A DNA stretch of 64,000 nt from Cryptosporangium minutisporangium (GTDB lineage Bacteria; Actinomycetota; Actinomycetes; Mycobacteriales; Cryptosporangiaceae): positions 1 to 64,000 of the forward strand of contig NZ_BAAAYN010000007.1 of the NCBI RefSeq assembly GCF_039536245.1, read 5' to 3'. Both the position numbers and the translations under genes were made by a program. Each line of letters begins with the position of its first letter. Position 1 is the stretch's first letter. Under the pieces are notes generated by a model. The model was not told the origin of the DNA, searched no databases, and saw nothing but the letters and a program-made list of their open reading frames with translations. Of this stretch, positions 7,993 to 16,494 are shown piece by piece.

Positions 7993-9165
7993 GTGGGTGA
8001 CACGGTGCACGACGCAGCGCGTGCGGACATCGACTTCCGGGAGATGGTCGACGCCATCACCGACTTCGGCCTGATCCGGCTGGACGGGGACGGCCTGATC
8101 CAGGGTTGGTACGGCGCGATGAGCGACATCACCGGCTACGGTCCGGAGGAGGTCACTGGTCGCTCTGCGGGATTGCTGCACGCCGAGGGCGCTGAGGGTA
8201 TCGGTGCCGAGCTCGCCGAGGCCCGGTCCGCCGGTCGGTACGTCACCGAAGGGTGGCGCGTGCGGAAGGACGGAGATCGGTTCTGGGCCGCCGTCACGCT
8301 CACTCCGCTCGGCGACGGCTACCTCAAGGTGGTCCGCGACCTCACCGAGCGCCGCGCGCAGGAACTCGCGTTGCGCAGCGTCGAGGAGACGATCAACAGC
8401 ATCACCGAGTACGAGATCGTCCGACTGGACGCGGAGGGCATCGTCCAGTCGTGGAACCCGGGCGCCGAGCGCCTCCGGCAGTACACCGCGGCCGAGGTCG
8501 CCGGCCAACCGGTCTCGATGTTCTACTCGGAGGAGGAGGTCCGGCGCGGTGTCCCGGAGCGGGAGATGGCCGCGGCCGTGCGCGAGGGCCGGTTCGAGTC
8601 CGAGGGCTGGCGCCTGCGCCGCGACGGCAGCCGGTTCTGGGCCAACGACGTGCTCAGCCCGATCCGCAACCCCGAGGGCGACGTGGTGGGGTTCGTGAAG
8701 GTCTCCCGCGACCAGAGCGAGCGGCGGGAGGCCGAGCAGCTGGTCTCCCGGCAGCGGGACGAGATCCTCGAGCTGTCCACGCCGGTGATCCAGGTCTGGG
8801 ACGACGTCCTCGTGCTGCCGGTCATCGGCACGCTGGACAGCGCCCGCGCCGCCAGGCTCACCGAGAATCTCCTGGAGCGGATCGCCCGTGACCAGGCCGA
8901 AGTCGTCATCCTCGACGTGAGCGGCGTGCCGGCCGTCGACACGGAGGTCGCCCAGCACCTGCTGAAAACCGTCGAGGCCGCCCGCCTGATGGGTAGCATC
9001 AGCGTGCTGTCCGGGGTCCGGCCGGAGACCGCGCAGGCCATCGTCCACCTGGGGATCGAGCTCGGCGCGCTCCGCTGCCGAAGCAACCTCAAGGACGCGC
9101 TGCAACTCGCGCTCCGGCTGGTCGGCGCATCGTTCGCTTCCGACAAGGCAGGCGTTGATGCCTGA
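7993..9165 (+). CDS. RsbR-type stressosome protein, PAS-PAS-STAS
   Basis: 390 residues. There are two PAS domains: about 15-120 (with WRVRKDGDRFWAAVTLTPL) and about 130-250 (with WRLRRDGSRFWANDVLSPI). A C-terminal STAS domain follows at about 265-380 (VIQVWDDVLVLPVIGTLD, LDVSGVPAVDTEVA). RsbR paralogues form the stressosome core with RsbS and carry the sensory N-terminus; here this is a tandem PAS instead of a globin-like domain. The Thr of VDT, equivalent to a phosphorylated Thr of Bacillus RsbR, is kept. At a second STAS position, RPETAQAIV, Ala stands where Bacillus proteins often have Thr. The GTG start at 7993 follows a GGGGGG run. Confidence 0.87.
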   Translation: MGDTVHDAARADIDFREMVDAITDFGLIRLDGDGLIQGWYGAMSDITGYGPEEVTGRSAGLLHAEGAEGIGAELAEARSAGRYVTEGWRVRKDGDRFWAAVTLTPLGDGYLKVVRDLTERRAQELALRSVEETINSITEYEIVRLDAEGIVQSWNPGAERLRQYTAAEVAGQPVSMFYSEEEVRRGVPEREMAAAVREGRFESEGWRLRRDGSRFWANDVLSPIRNPEGDVVGFVKVSRDQSERREAEQLVSRQRDEILELSTPVIQVWDDVLVLPVIGTLDSARAARLTENLLERIARDQAEVVILDVSGVPAVDTEVAQHLLKTVEAARLMGSISVLSGVRPETAQAIVHLGIELGALRCRSNLKDALQLALRLVGASFASDKAGVDA

Positions 9166-9529
9166 CGAGGTGCCGATCATGCGGATCGGCCGCAACCTAC
9201 TGGTGACGCTCCAGGGCGACCTCGAGGACGCCATGGTCGAGCAGATCGAGCGGGTCGTCACCAACGAGGTGGCGCGCACGCAGGCGACCGGGATGCTGAT
9301 CGACATCAGCGGCCTGACGCTGGTCGACTCGTTCGTCGCCCGGGTGATCGCCCGGCTGGTGGGCATGGTCCGGCTCCTCGGCGCGGAGACCACGGTCGTG
9401 GGCATGCAGCCTGCGGTCGCGATCACCCTCGTAGAGCTGGGGGTGTCGATGAAACACGTGCACACCGCACTCAACGCCGAGCAGGGGATGGCGCGTCTCC
9501 GGGGACTGCAGGATGAGCGTCTCGACTGA
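9158..9529 (+). CDS. rsbS: RsbS, stressosome STAS scaffold/antagonist
   Basis: 123 residues, a single STAS domain. The phosphorylatable Ser of RsbS is conserved in DISGLTLVDSFVARVIARLVG (Ser58, equivalent to Bacillus Ser59). RsbS builds the stressosome with RsbR and holds RsbT until it is phosphorylated. The ATG at 9158 overlaps the end of the RsbR gene and has AAGGCAGG upstream; a TTG directly before it is less likely. The 3' end overlaps rsbT by 17 nt, indicating coupled translation at matched stoichiometry. Confidence 0.9.
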   Translation: MPDEVPIMRIGRNLLVTLQGDLEDAMVEQIERVVTNEVARTQATGMLIDISGLTLVDSFVARVIARLVGMVRLLGAETTVVGMQPAVAITLVELGVSMKHVHTALNAEQGMARLRGLQDERLD

Positions 9530-9938
9530 CGGCAGCGTGCTCACGGTCACGATCGGCGCCGAGTCGGACCTGTTGCGAGTGCGCACGACACTTCGGTCGG
9601 AGTCACAGGCGGCCGGGCTCGGCCTGACGGCGGCCACCAAGTTCGTGACCGCAGGCAGTGAGCTGGCCCGGAACATCATTCGGTACGCCGTGCACGGTCA
9701 GGGCGAGGTCCTGATCGAGCCGCTGCAGCAGCAGGGCGGCCGGCGCGGGGTCCGGGCGACGTTCGTCGACGCCGGCCCCGGCATTACCGACCTGGACGCG
9801 GCGATGACCGACAACTTCACGACCGGGGGCGGCCTGGGGCTCGGGCTGCCCGGCAGCCGACGGCTGGTCGACGAGTTCTCCATCGACAGCGGCCCGAACC
9901 GGGGCACCACGGTGGTGATCACCCAATGGGCGCGGTAG
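9513..9938 (+). CDS. rsbT: RsbT, stressosome serine/threonine kinase
   Basis: 141 residues, GHKL-type ATPase fold. The N box is ELARNIIRYA, the G1 box DAGPGI, and the glycine-rich lid GGGLGLGLPGSRRLVDEF. RsbT phosphorylates RsbS and RsbR, is released from the stressosome and then activates a downstream partner. That partner is RsbU in Bacillus and differs in other phyla. The gene overlaps both neighbours, lying between rsbS and the ATPase/phosphatase fusion. Confidence 0.9.
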   Translation: MSVSTDGSVLTVTIGAESDLLRVRTTLRSESQAAGLGLTAATKFVTAGSELARNIIRYAVHGQGEVLIEPLQQQGGRRGVRATFVDAGPGITDLDAAMTDNFTTGGGLGLGLPGSRRLVDEFSIDSGPNRGTTVVITQWAR

Positions 9939-10972
9939 CCGACGAGTCGATGGTCCGAAACCCGCACCATCGGCAGGTGGCGGTGGGCGACGACACCGCG
10001 GTCGGTGAGGCGCGGCGGATCGCCCGCAAGCTCGCCACCGACGTGGGTGCCGACGAACTCGGCGGCACCCGCGCGGAGTTGGTCGCCACCGAACTCGCCA
10101 CGAACCTCCTGCGCCACGCGGACGCCGGCGGATGGATGCTGCTGCGGACCGTGCCGCCGAGCCGGGTGGAGATCCTCGCGGTCGACCGGGGGCCCGGTAT
10201 CCGGGACCCGGCGGCGGCCCTGGCGGGCCGCGCACCGGCGCCGAAAGGCCTCGGCTGCGGGCTGGCGTCGGCCCGCCGAGCCTCGTGCCTGCTGGACCTG
10301 TACACCCGGGTCGGCTCCGGAACGGTGGTCCTGGGGTTGGTCGACGTCACCGACGCCGACGCGTCGGCGGAGCCCCGGCAGTGCGCCGGTGTCTCGATCG
10401 GGCTCTCCGAGGCCTGCGGCGACGGGTGGGCCGCGATCGAGGTGGACAGCCGGCTCGCGGTCGCGGTGGTGGACGGGATCGGACACGGCACGCCGGCGTC
10501 GGCCGCCACCGACGTCGTGCTGGACGCGTTCGGTCAGGCGCCCACCGAGCTGACGACGTTCACCAAGCGCGCCAACGAGGTCGCCCGGGGAACGCGGGGC
10601 GCCGTCGCCACCGTCTGCGTGCTGGACCCCGACACAGACAGCTTGTCCTGCGTGGCGGTCGGCAACGTCAACGGCCGGGTGCTCGCGGGCACCACCGAGA
10701 AGGGTCTGATCACGTTCAGCGGCAGCCTCGGGCTCGCGGCCCAGCCGCCGTCCGCGAAGATCCAAACCCACGACTGGCCGGCCGAGGCCACGCTGGTGCT
10801 CTGGACCGACGGCCTGCGCAGCCGGCTGGACCTGGCCGGCTATCCCGGGTTGTTCGCCCACGATCCGGCGGTGGTGGCGGCCGTGCTGCACCGGGACTAC
10901 GGCCGGGGAACGGACGACGCCACCGTGGTCGTCGCCCGCCGGCCCGTGGCGACCGGGAACGGCCCCCGGTGA
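9926..10972 (+). CDS. Fused anti-sigma-type ATPase and RsbX/SpoIIE-like PP2C phosphatase
   Basis: 348 residues with two parts. Residues about 15-140 are a HATPase_c_2 domain (ELVATELATNLLRHA as N box, VDRGPGIRDP as G1 box, GLGCGLASARR as lid). Residues about 155-340 are a PP2C-type phosphatase with metal-binding Asp residues visible in VAVVDGIGHGTPAS, LVLWTDGLRS and GRGTDDATVVVAR. The phosphatase half matches RsbX, which dephosphorylates RsbS/RsbR and resets the stressosome. The ATG lies in the last codons of rsbT and the stop overlaps the next start (GTGA). Confidence 0.85.
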   Translation: MGAVADESMVRNPHHRQVAVGDDTAVGEARRIARKLATDVGADELGGTRAELVATELATNLLRHADAGGWMLLRTVPPSRVEILAVDRGPGIRDPAAALAGRAPAPKGLGCGLASARRASCLLDLYTRVGSGTVVLGLVDVTDADASAEPRQCAGVSIGLSEACGDGWAAIEVDSRLAVAVVDGIGHGTPASAATDVVLDAFGQAPTELTTFTKRANEVARGTRGAVATVCVLDPDTDSLSCVAVGNVNGRVLAGTTEKGLITFSGSLGLAAQPPSAKIQTHDWPAEATLVLWTDGLRSRLDLAGYPGLFAHDPAVVAAVLHRDYGRGTDDATVVVARRPVATGNGPR

Positions 10973-12189
10973 GCACCACCGGGAGCGGCGAAGCCACGGA
11001 CATCGCCGCGCTCACCGCGGAGGTCGAGGCGCTGCGCGCGGAGCTGGACGAGACCAGCCGCGGGCTGATGGCGCTCTACGCGGAGCTCTCCACGCAGACC
11101 GAGGAACTGGAGCGTGCCCGGCTCGCCGCCGAGGAGGCCACCCGCGCCAAAGCCGCGTTCCTCGCGGACATGGGGCACGAGATCCGCAACCCGTTGAACT
11201 CGGTGATCGGCTTCGCCGAGCTGCTCGACGAGACCGAGCTGACCCCCGAGCAGGCCGACTACCTCAAGCCGATCCGGGCCGCCGGCGACCATCTGCGCAG
11301 CCTGATGGACGACCTGCTCGACTTCTCCAAGCTCGAAGCGGGGCACTTCACGTTCGAAGCGATCCCGTTCGACGTGGTCGGCTGCGTCGAGGACGCGCTG
11401 GCGATCGTCGCGCCGCAGGCGGCGGCCAAGCAGCTGAGCCTCGCTGCGGTGTTCACGCCGGACACCCCGACCACGGCCAGTGGCGATCCGACCCGGCTCC
11501 GGCAGATCCTGGTCAACCTGTTGGTCAACGCGGTGAAGTTCACCGCGGAGGGGCAGGTCTGGGTCGAGCTGGCGGTCGTGCGGACCGGGCCGGACCGGGC
11601 GTCCCTCTCGTTCGCCGTCCACGACACCGGGATCGGGATCTCGCCCGACGCGCTGGAGCGGATCTTCGTCCCGTTCGCGCAGGCGGACGCATCCACGACC
11701 CGGCGGTACGGAGGAACCGGCCTGGGGCTCTCGATCGCCCGCGAGCTCAGCGAGCGGATGGACGGCGAGCTGACCGTCGCGTCCGAGTTCGGCGTCGGCT
11801 CGACGTTCACCAGCACCGTGTGCCTCGACGTGAGCGCGGAGACGCTGGCCGACCCGGACGACCAGCCGCTGAGCGGGCGCACCGTGCTGCTCGTCCACGA
11901 CGATCCGGTGGCCGAGCGGGCGCTCCGCGTTCACCTGACGGGCTGGGGAGCGGTCGTGCGGACCGAACCCGGACCGGTCGACCCGGTTCTCGCGGTGGTC
12001 GGAGCCGGCTCCGAGCCGCTCCTCGGGCTCGGACCGGCCGTGCCGGTCGTCGTGCTCGCCCCGTTGTCGGTGCGGCGCCAGACGTACGACGGCGTCGCCG
12101 CGGTGCTGTACAGCCCGGTCCGGCGGTCGCAGCTGAGAGCGGCGGTGAACGCCGCGCTCACCACGGTCACCGACTCCCGACCCGCGTAG
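10969..12189 (+). CDS. Hybrid-like sensor histidine kinase with degenerate receiver
   Basis: 406 residues. A coiled coil (about 12-60) leads into HisKA with phospho-acceptor His70 in MGHEIRNPLNSVIGFAELL. HATPase_c follows at about 170-290: N box ILVNLLVNAVKFT, G1 DTGIGI, G2 YGGTGLGLSI. A C-terminal receiver-like segment (about 298-400) has the acidic pair (LLVHDDP) but no phospho-acceptor Asp at the expected strand (AVVGAGSE), so it is probably a pseudo-receiver. There are no membrane helices, so the kinase is cytosolic. The GTGA overlap makes it the last gene of the stressosome operon and a candidate output. Confidence 0.85.
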   Translation: MSTTGSGEATDIAALTAEVEALRAELDETSRGLMALYAELSTQTEELERARLAAEEATRAKAAFLADMGHEIRNPLNSVIGFAELLDETELTPEQADYLKPIRAAGDHLRSLMDDLLDFSKLEAGHFTFEAIPFDVVGCVEDALAIVAPQAAAKQLSLAAVFTPDTPTTASGDPTRLRQILVNLLVNAVKFTAEGQVWVELAVVRTGPDRASLSFAVHDTGIGISPDALERIFVPFAQADASTTRRYGGTGLGLSIARELSERMDGELTVASEFGVGSTFTSTVCLDVSAETLADPDDQPLSGRTVLLVHDDPVAERALRVHLTGWGAVVRTEPGPVDPVLAVVGAGSEPLLGLGPAVPVVVLAPLSVRRQTYDGVAAVLYSPVRRSQLRAAVNAALTTVTDSRPA

Positions 12190-12296
12190 ACGGCGTCCGA
12201 TCCCCGTTCATTTCCCGTTCACGCCGCTCGGCGACGGTTCAGGCAGCGGCCACGACGGGTAGCCGGGAGTGGATGCACCACAGAAGGGGGTCTGCG

Positions 12297-13250
12297 ATGA
12301 CGGGCGAGACGGTGGACGCCAGGCCGGCCGAGGCGTCGTTGAGCGGCAGCGATCTGGACTTGCTGTTCGACGAGACCGGCGGTTTCCTGCTCGAGCGCGC
12401 GCGCGACTACCTGATCGAGAACTACGACGACGACGATCCGGTGCTGCGCAAGCTGGACGGCGAACCGGTCGACACCTGGCGCGAGGGTTACCCCTACGAC
12501 CAGCGCATGTCCCGGGACGAGTACGACCGCGTGAAGCGCCTGCTCCAGATCGAGCTGCTCAAGCTCCAGTACTGGATGAAAGACACCGGCGAGCGGCTGG
12601 TCATCCTGTTCGAGGGCCGGGACGCCGCGGGCAAGGGCGGGACCATCAAGCGGTTCCTGGAGCACCTCAACCCGCGGGGTGCGAGCGTGGTGGCGCTGGA
12701 GAAGCCGAGCGAGCGCGAACAGAGCCAGTGGTTCTTCCAGCGGTACGTCGCGCACCTGCCCGCGGCCGGTGAGATCGTGCTGTTCGACCGCTCCTGGTAC
12801 AACCGGGCCGGCGTCGAGCGGGTGATGGGCTTCTGCACCGACGAGGAGTACGAGCAGTTTCTCAAGGACGCGCCGCGGTTCGAGGACATGCTGGTGGAGA
12901 ACGGCATCAACCTGATCAAGCTGTGGTTCTCGGTGACCCGGTCGGAGCAGCGGACCCGGTTCATCATCCGGCAGATCGACCCGGTCCGGCAGTGGAAGCT
13001 CTCGCCGACCGACGTCGCCTCGCTCGACAAGTGGGACGCGTACACCGACGCGAAGGAGGCGATGTTCCTCCACACCGACCTCGCCGAAGCGCCGTGGACG
13101 GTCGTGAAGAGCAACGACAAGAAGCGCGCCCGGGTGGAGGCGATGCGGTACGTGCTCTCCCGGTTCGACTACGCCGACAAGGACGAGGAGGTCGTCGGCG
13201 AACCCGACCCGCGGATCGTCGGCCCGGCGGCCAGCGTCCTGCCCGACTGA
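12297..13250 (+). CDS. ppk2: Polyphosphate kinase 2 (PPK2 family)
   Basis: 317 residues, single-domain PPK2. Walker A is EGRDAAGKGGT (about 106-116) and Walker B is FDRSWYNRAGVERVMG (about 163-178), followed by the lid with RTRFIIRQIDPVRQWKLSPTD. PPK2 enzymes transfer phosphate between polyphosphate and nucleotides, usually favouring nucleotide synthesis from polyP. The ATG at 12297 has AGAAGGGGG 6 nt upstream. It lies 107 nt after the stressosome operon and has its own terminator. Confidence 0.93.
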   Translation: MTGETVDARPAEASLSGSDLDLLFDETGGFLLERARDYLIENYDDDDPVLRKLDGEPVDTWREGYPYDQRMSRDEYDRVKRLLQIELLKLQYWMKDTGERLVILFEGRDAAGKGGTIKRFLEHLNPRGASVVALEKPSEREQSQWFFQRYVAHLPAAGEIVLFDRSWYNRAGVERVMGFCTDEEYEQFLKDAPRFEDMLVENGINLIKLWFSVTRSEQRTRFIIRQIDPVRQWKLSPTDVASLDKWDAYTDAKEAMFLHTDLAEAPWTVVKSNDKKRARVEAMRYVLSRFDYADKDEEVVGEPDPRIVGPAASVLPD

Positions 13251-13263
13251 ACCGCGTCCGCCG

Positions 13264-13299
13264 CAAGAATGCCCGCCGCACCCGCGGCGGGCATTCTTG
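13264..13299. terminator. Bidirectional terminator between ppk2 and the PETase-like gene
   Basis: Perfect 16-bp stem CAAGAATGCCCGCCGC (13264-13279) with GCGGCGGGCATTCTTG (13284-13299) and a 4-nt loop. It lies 13 nt after each of two convergent stop codons, so it can end both transcripts. Confidence 0.93.
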
Positions 13300-13312
13300 T
13301 CGGATCGGCGAA

Positions 13313-14212
13313 TCAGAACGGGCAGGTATTCATCGACGCACTGACCGGAGCGAATAGTCCGGTGGACGGTCCGGGACAGAGGAACTGCGTGTAGCGGGTG
13401 TCGTTGTCCACCCATCGCTTGAGCCACGAAATGAAGTATTTCGCCATCGTGGTGTTCGCCGACGTCGGGAAGAAATGGTCGGCGTTCCGGAGTTCGATGT
13501 AGTCCTTCTCGGCTCGGGTGATGCTGTTGTAGAACGGCTTCGCGTGGTCGTTCGGTGAGGCGACGACGTCCGACGAGCCGCCGAAGAACATCGTCGGCAC
13601 GGTGACGCTCGACCAGTTCCGCTCGCCGTTCCAGGGCGCCATCCCGACGATCGCCTTGAGTGACGGGCGCTGCAGCGCGGCCCGCCGCAGACCGCCGCCG
13701 CCCATGGACCAGCCGGCCGCCGCGAGCCGGGTGCGGTCGATCCGGCTCGCGACCGAACTGCGGTTGGTCGCCCAGTCCAGCGCGGCGAGCGCCTGGTTAC
13801 CGCGGGCGTCGGGCAGGTCGGTGGTGCCGCTGGTCTCGATGCCGACGACCACGAAGCCCTGGGACGCCAGGCGCGGGCCGAGCCAGTTGAGCTGGGCCCA
13901 GACCGAGAGGAAGCCGGGCACGATCACCACGGCGCCGTACGTCTGGCTGGTGTCCCTGGGGTAGTAGATCTGACCGCCGCCGAAGCCGGTGGCGCCGACG
14001 ATCGGTTGCGAGTCGACCGCGAACGGCCCGGTCGTCGCCTCGATGCTCGCGTTGGTCGGGTCCGGTCCGCGTTGGTAGGGGTTGTCCGCCGCCTGGGCGG
14101 TGGGGGCGGCGGTGAGTCCGCCGGCGACCAGCGCGGCGATGATCAGCAGGAAACCCGGTAACGGGATCCGCCCGCGCCGGGAACGGCCGGGACTTCGGAG
14201 AAAGGACAGCAC
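13313..14212 (-). CDS. Secreted cutinase/PET-hydrolase-like polyesterase
   Basis: 299 residues from GTG 14212 (GGAAGG upstream). It has a signal sequence with RSRRGR, a hydrophobic core and APTAQA at about 36-41. The mature part is an alpha/beta hydrolase of the actinobacterial cutinase/PETase family. Nucleophile Ser169 lies in GWSMGGGG, acid Asp215 in GGSSDVV and His246 in NADHFF. NDTRY and a C-terminal Cys279/Cys297 pair match the family disulfide. It has the Trp (168) before the nucleophile found in Ideonella PETase, but keeps the His223/Phe227 pair of classical cutinases and lacks the extra active-site disulfide of Ideonella PETase. Polyester or lipid ester hydrolysis outside the cell is expected. 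Confidence 0.87.
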   Translation of the reverse strand: MLSFLRSPGRSRRGRIPLPGFLLIIAALVAGGLTAAPTAQAADNPYQRGPDPTNASIEATTGPFAVDSQPIVGATGFGGGQIYYPRDTSQTYGAVVIVPGFLSVWAQLNWLGPRLASQGFVVVGIETSGTTDLPDARGNQALAALDWATNRSSVASRIDRTRLAAAGWSMGGGGLRRAALQRPSLKAIVGMAPWNGERNWSSVTVPTMFFGGSSDVVASPNDHAKPFYNSITRAEKDYIELRNADHFFPTSANTTMAKYFISWLKRWVDNDTRYTQFLCPGPSTGLFAPVSASMNTCPF

Positions 14213-14520
14213 GTCGTCGTACACCTTCCGGTTCGAGGGTGTGGCGACGGCGCGGGACCGGCGAGGAGCATTCAACCGCTGACGTTCGCCATGGGCCGGC
14301 TGAATAATCCTCACTCGGGCAGGCCGAGGAAACGCTACGGGTGACGATTTCCCGCGCGCGCCGTCACGAGGATGCGGATGACGGAAGTATGCGGCGGCGC
14401 GAAATGGAAAGGGGCCCGTGCGAGCGAAGATCGCTGCCGAATGACAAAACATCGCACGCCGAATTCGGACAGCGAGAATTCGTTGTCATCCCGCAGAGTG
14501 CGTTCTGGCGCGGAGGCCGC
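14213..14520. other. Intergenic region upstream of the PETase-like gene
   Basis: About 310 bases with no credible gene. It must contain the promoter of the polyesterase. Base composition is less GC-rich than the flanks around 14390-14500. No repeat or operator could be recognised. Confidence 0.4.
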
Positions 14521-14550
14521 GGCCCGGCCGCCCGCATCGGCGGCCGGGCC
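14521..14550 (-). terminator. Terminator of the TPR gene
   Basis: Perfect 12-bp stem GGCCCGGCCGCC (14521-14532) with GGCGGCCGGGCC (14539-14550), loop 6 nt, about 24 nt after the stop of the minus-strand TPR gene. Confidence 0.8.
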
Positions 14551-14573
14551 CATGAACGAACCGAGGTGGCGGG

Positions 14574-16370
14574 TCAGGACTCCTCGGCGCGCGCCCGTTC
14601 GAGCGCGGCGAGCGTCTCACCCGCCAGGTCGTGGAGCGGGTGGTCCGGCGCGGTCGCTTCGCGCAGCGTCCGGTACGCGGCGATCGCGGCGTCCAGGTCG
14701 GTGAGCGCGCCGCGCCGTCCGAACCGCTCGCTCAGCGCCAGGCCGAGCCGGAACGTCACCGCGTTCCGGCCGTCCTGCTCGGTCTGCCCCGGCTCCGGTG
14801 CGTCGACCGGAGCGGGCGCCTGCTCACCGGACGGCCCCGCACCGGACGGCGCCGCACCCGACGGCATCTCACCGGACGGTGCGTCGCCGGGTAGCGTCTC
14901 GCCGGAGCGGACAGCCGCCGCAACCGCCTGCAGCCGAGCGTCGGCGTTGCCCTGAGTACCCGCGGTCGACGGCGTCGCATCACCGACCGGGGGTGTCCGG
15001 AGCGGGGCGCGCAGCGCCTCGCGGAGGAGGCCGACCGCCTCGTCGAGGTCGGCGTCGCGGCCGGGCCGATGGCTACTCGTCTGCAGCAGGTACCCCAGCG
15101 ACGCCACCCGTCCGGGCAGATCGGGGTGGTCGTCCTCGGTCGCGGCGACGGCGGCCTGACCCAGCTCCAGCGCCTCGCCGATGTCCGCCTCCGCGCCGTA
15201 GCGCTCGAACCGCTCGGCCAGCACGGTCGCCAGCCGCATGCTCACCGCGGCGGGCTCCGGCGTGCCGCTGCGCTGCGCGGAGACGAGCGCCTGCCGCAGC
15301 GTCGCGACCGCTTCTTCCAGGTCGTCGCGCCGCTCGTGCAGCTCGAACCGTTCGAACAGCGCGTCGCCGAGCTGCCAGCGCCGGACCGCCAGACCCGGGT
15401 GCCCGCTGGGTCCGCTCATGATCGACGTCCGCGCGTGGGTGATCGCGTCGTCCAGGTCCGCCGATTCGCCGTCGCGGTCCCACCGCTCCTTGAGGACCGC
15501 CGCCAGGCACCAGGACGCCTCGTGCTGCTCCGGGCTCTCCGGCGGGAGACCCTCGGCCGCGCGCCGCAGCGCGTCGATGGCCTGGTCGAGGTCCTCGTCC
15601 TTACCCGAGTTCGCGTGCCGGTCGGCCAGCGCCAGCCCGAGGTTGGCGTAGTAGCCGGGGCGGTTCGGGTCGCCGTCCACCGCGAGCTCGGCCGACTGCC
15701 GGAGCGTGGTCACCGCGGCGTCGATGTCGGCTGGCCGGTTCCGGACCCGGTACCGCAGCCGCAGCGCCAGCCCGAGGGTGCAGAGCGCGCCGGACGTCCG
15801 GTGGTCACCCTTGCGCATCGCGTCCACGGCCGTGCCGGCGGTGCGGATCGCGTCGTCCAGCAGGTCCGCGTCCTGCGCCTCCTCGGCGCGCGCCAGCAGC
15901 GCGTCGGCGTACCCGGCGAGGAACCCGGAGCGGGCCGGGTGGTTCGCCGGCAGGGTGGGCAGGCCCTCCTCGTAGAGGGTCAGTGCCTCGCCCAGATCGG
16001 ACTCCTGGCCGGTCTCGCGGTAGCGCCCGACCAGCGTGTCCGCCAGGTCGGCGCGGGCGTCCACCACCGCGGGGTGCTGCGCGGGCGTCCCGGCGAGCAG
16101 TTCGCGGAGCAGGGCGACGGCGTCGTCGAGATCGGCCGGGTGGGCGTAGACGCCGAAGCGGACCTGCAGGGCCGACTTGAGGCTCCACAGCGGAGCCAGC
16201 CGGGTCGGGTCGTCGGCCGGGAGCTCGGCGGCGACCCCGCGGAGCAGCACGACGGCCTCGTCGAGGAGGTGCGGGTCGTGCTCCTCCATGGCCTGCTCGA
16301 TGAGACGGTCGGCGTGTCGGACGCGGGCCGTCGTGTCAGGCTCGGTCTTTTGTGCGGGGGCTGCCACCAT
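14574..16370 (-). CDS. Tetratricopeptide-repeat protein
   Basis: 598 residues of tandem helical repeats about 45-55 residues long, each with a D(L/I)DEA(V/I)xLxR pattern and a following AxxLGxALxxR helix (for example PADLDDAVALLRELL, DADLDEAVGLLREAL, LTDLDAAIAAYRTLR). This is the TPR type that in actinobacteria often precedes a CHAT protease domain; none is present here. Residues about 495-530 are a Pro/Ser/Gly linker (GEMPSGAAPSGAGPSGE) that splits the last repeat from the rest. Likely a scaffold for protein interaction. The ATG at 16370 is directly preceded by GGTGGAGGA. It follows the kinase gene by 124 nt on the same strand. Confidence 0.75.
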   Translation of the reverse strand: MVAAPAQKTEPDTTARVRHADRLIEQAMEEHDPHLLDEAVVLLRGVAAELPADDPTRLAPLWSLKSALQVRFGVYAHPADLDDAVALLRELLAGTPAQHPAVVDARADLADTLVGRYRETGQESDLGEALTLYEEGLPTLPANHPARSGFLAGYADALLARAEEAQDADLLDDAIRTAGTAVDAMRKGDHRTSGALCTLGLALRLRYRVRNRPADIDAAVTTLRQSAELAVDGDPNRPGYYANLGLALADRHANSGKDEDLDQAIDALRRAAEGLPPESPEQHEASWCLAAVLKERWDRDGESADLDDAITHARTSIMSGPSGHPGLAVRRWQLGDALFERFELHERRDDLEEAVATLRQALVSAQRSGTPEPAAVSMRLATVLAERFERYGAEADIGEALELGQAAVAATEDDHPDLPGRVASLGYLLQTSSHRPGRDADLDEAVGLLREALRAPLRTPPVGDATPSTAGTQGNADARLQAVAAAVRSGETLPGDAPSGEMPSGAAPSGAGPSGEQAPAPVDAPEPGQTEQDGRNAVTFRLGLALSERFGRRGALTDLDAAIAAYRTLREATAPDHPLHDLAGETLAALERARAEES

Positions 16371-16494
16371 TCCTCCACCATCGTTAACGGGTGACCCAAA
16401 TGTCGCCTGGTGGCCCTCAGTATCTGCGAAGTCACTGAAGAGTGGGGGACACCCACATCCCCGGAACGGTGTGCACCCGCGCGAGTGGTGTGCG

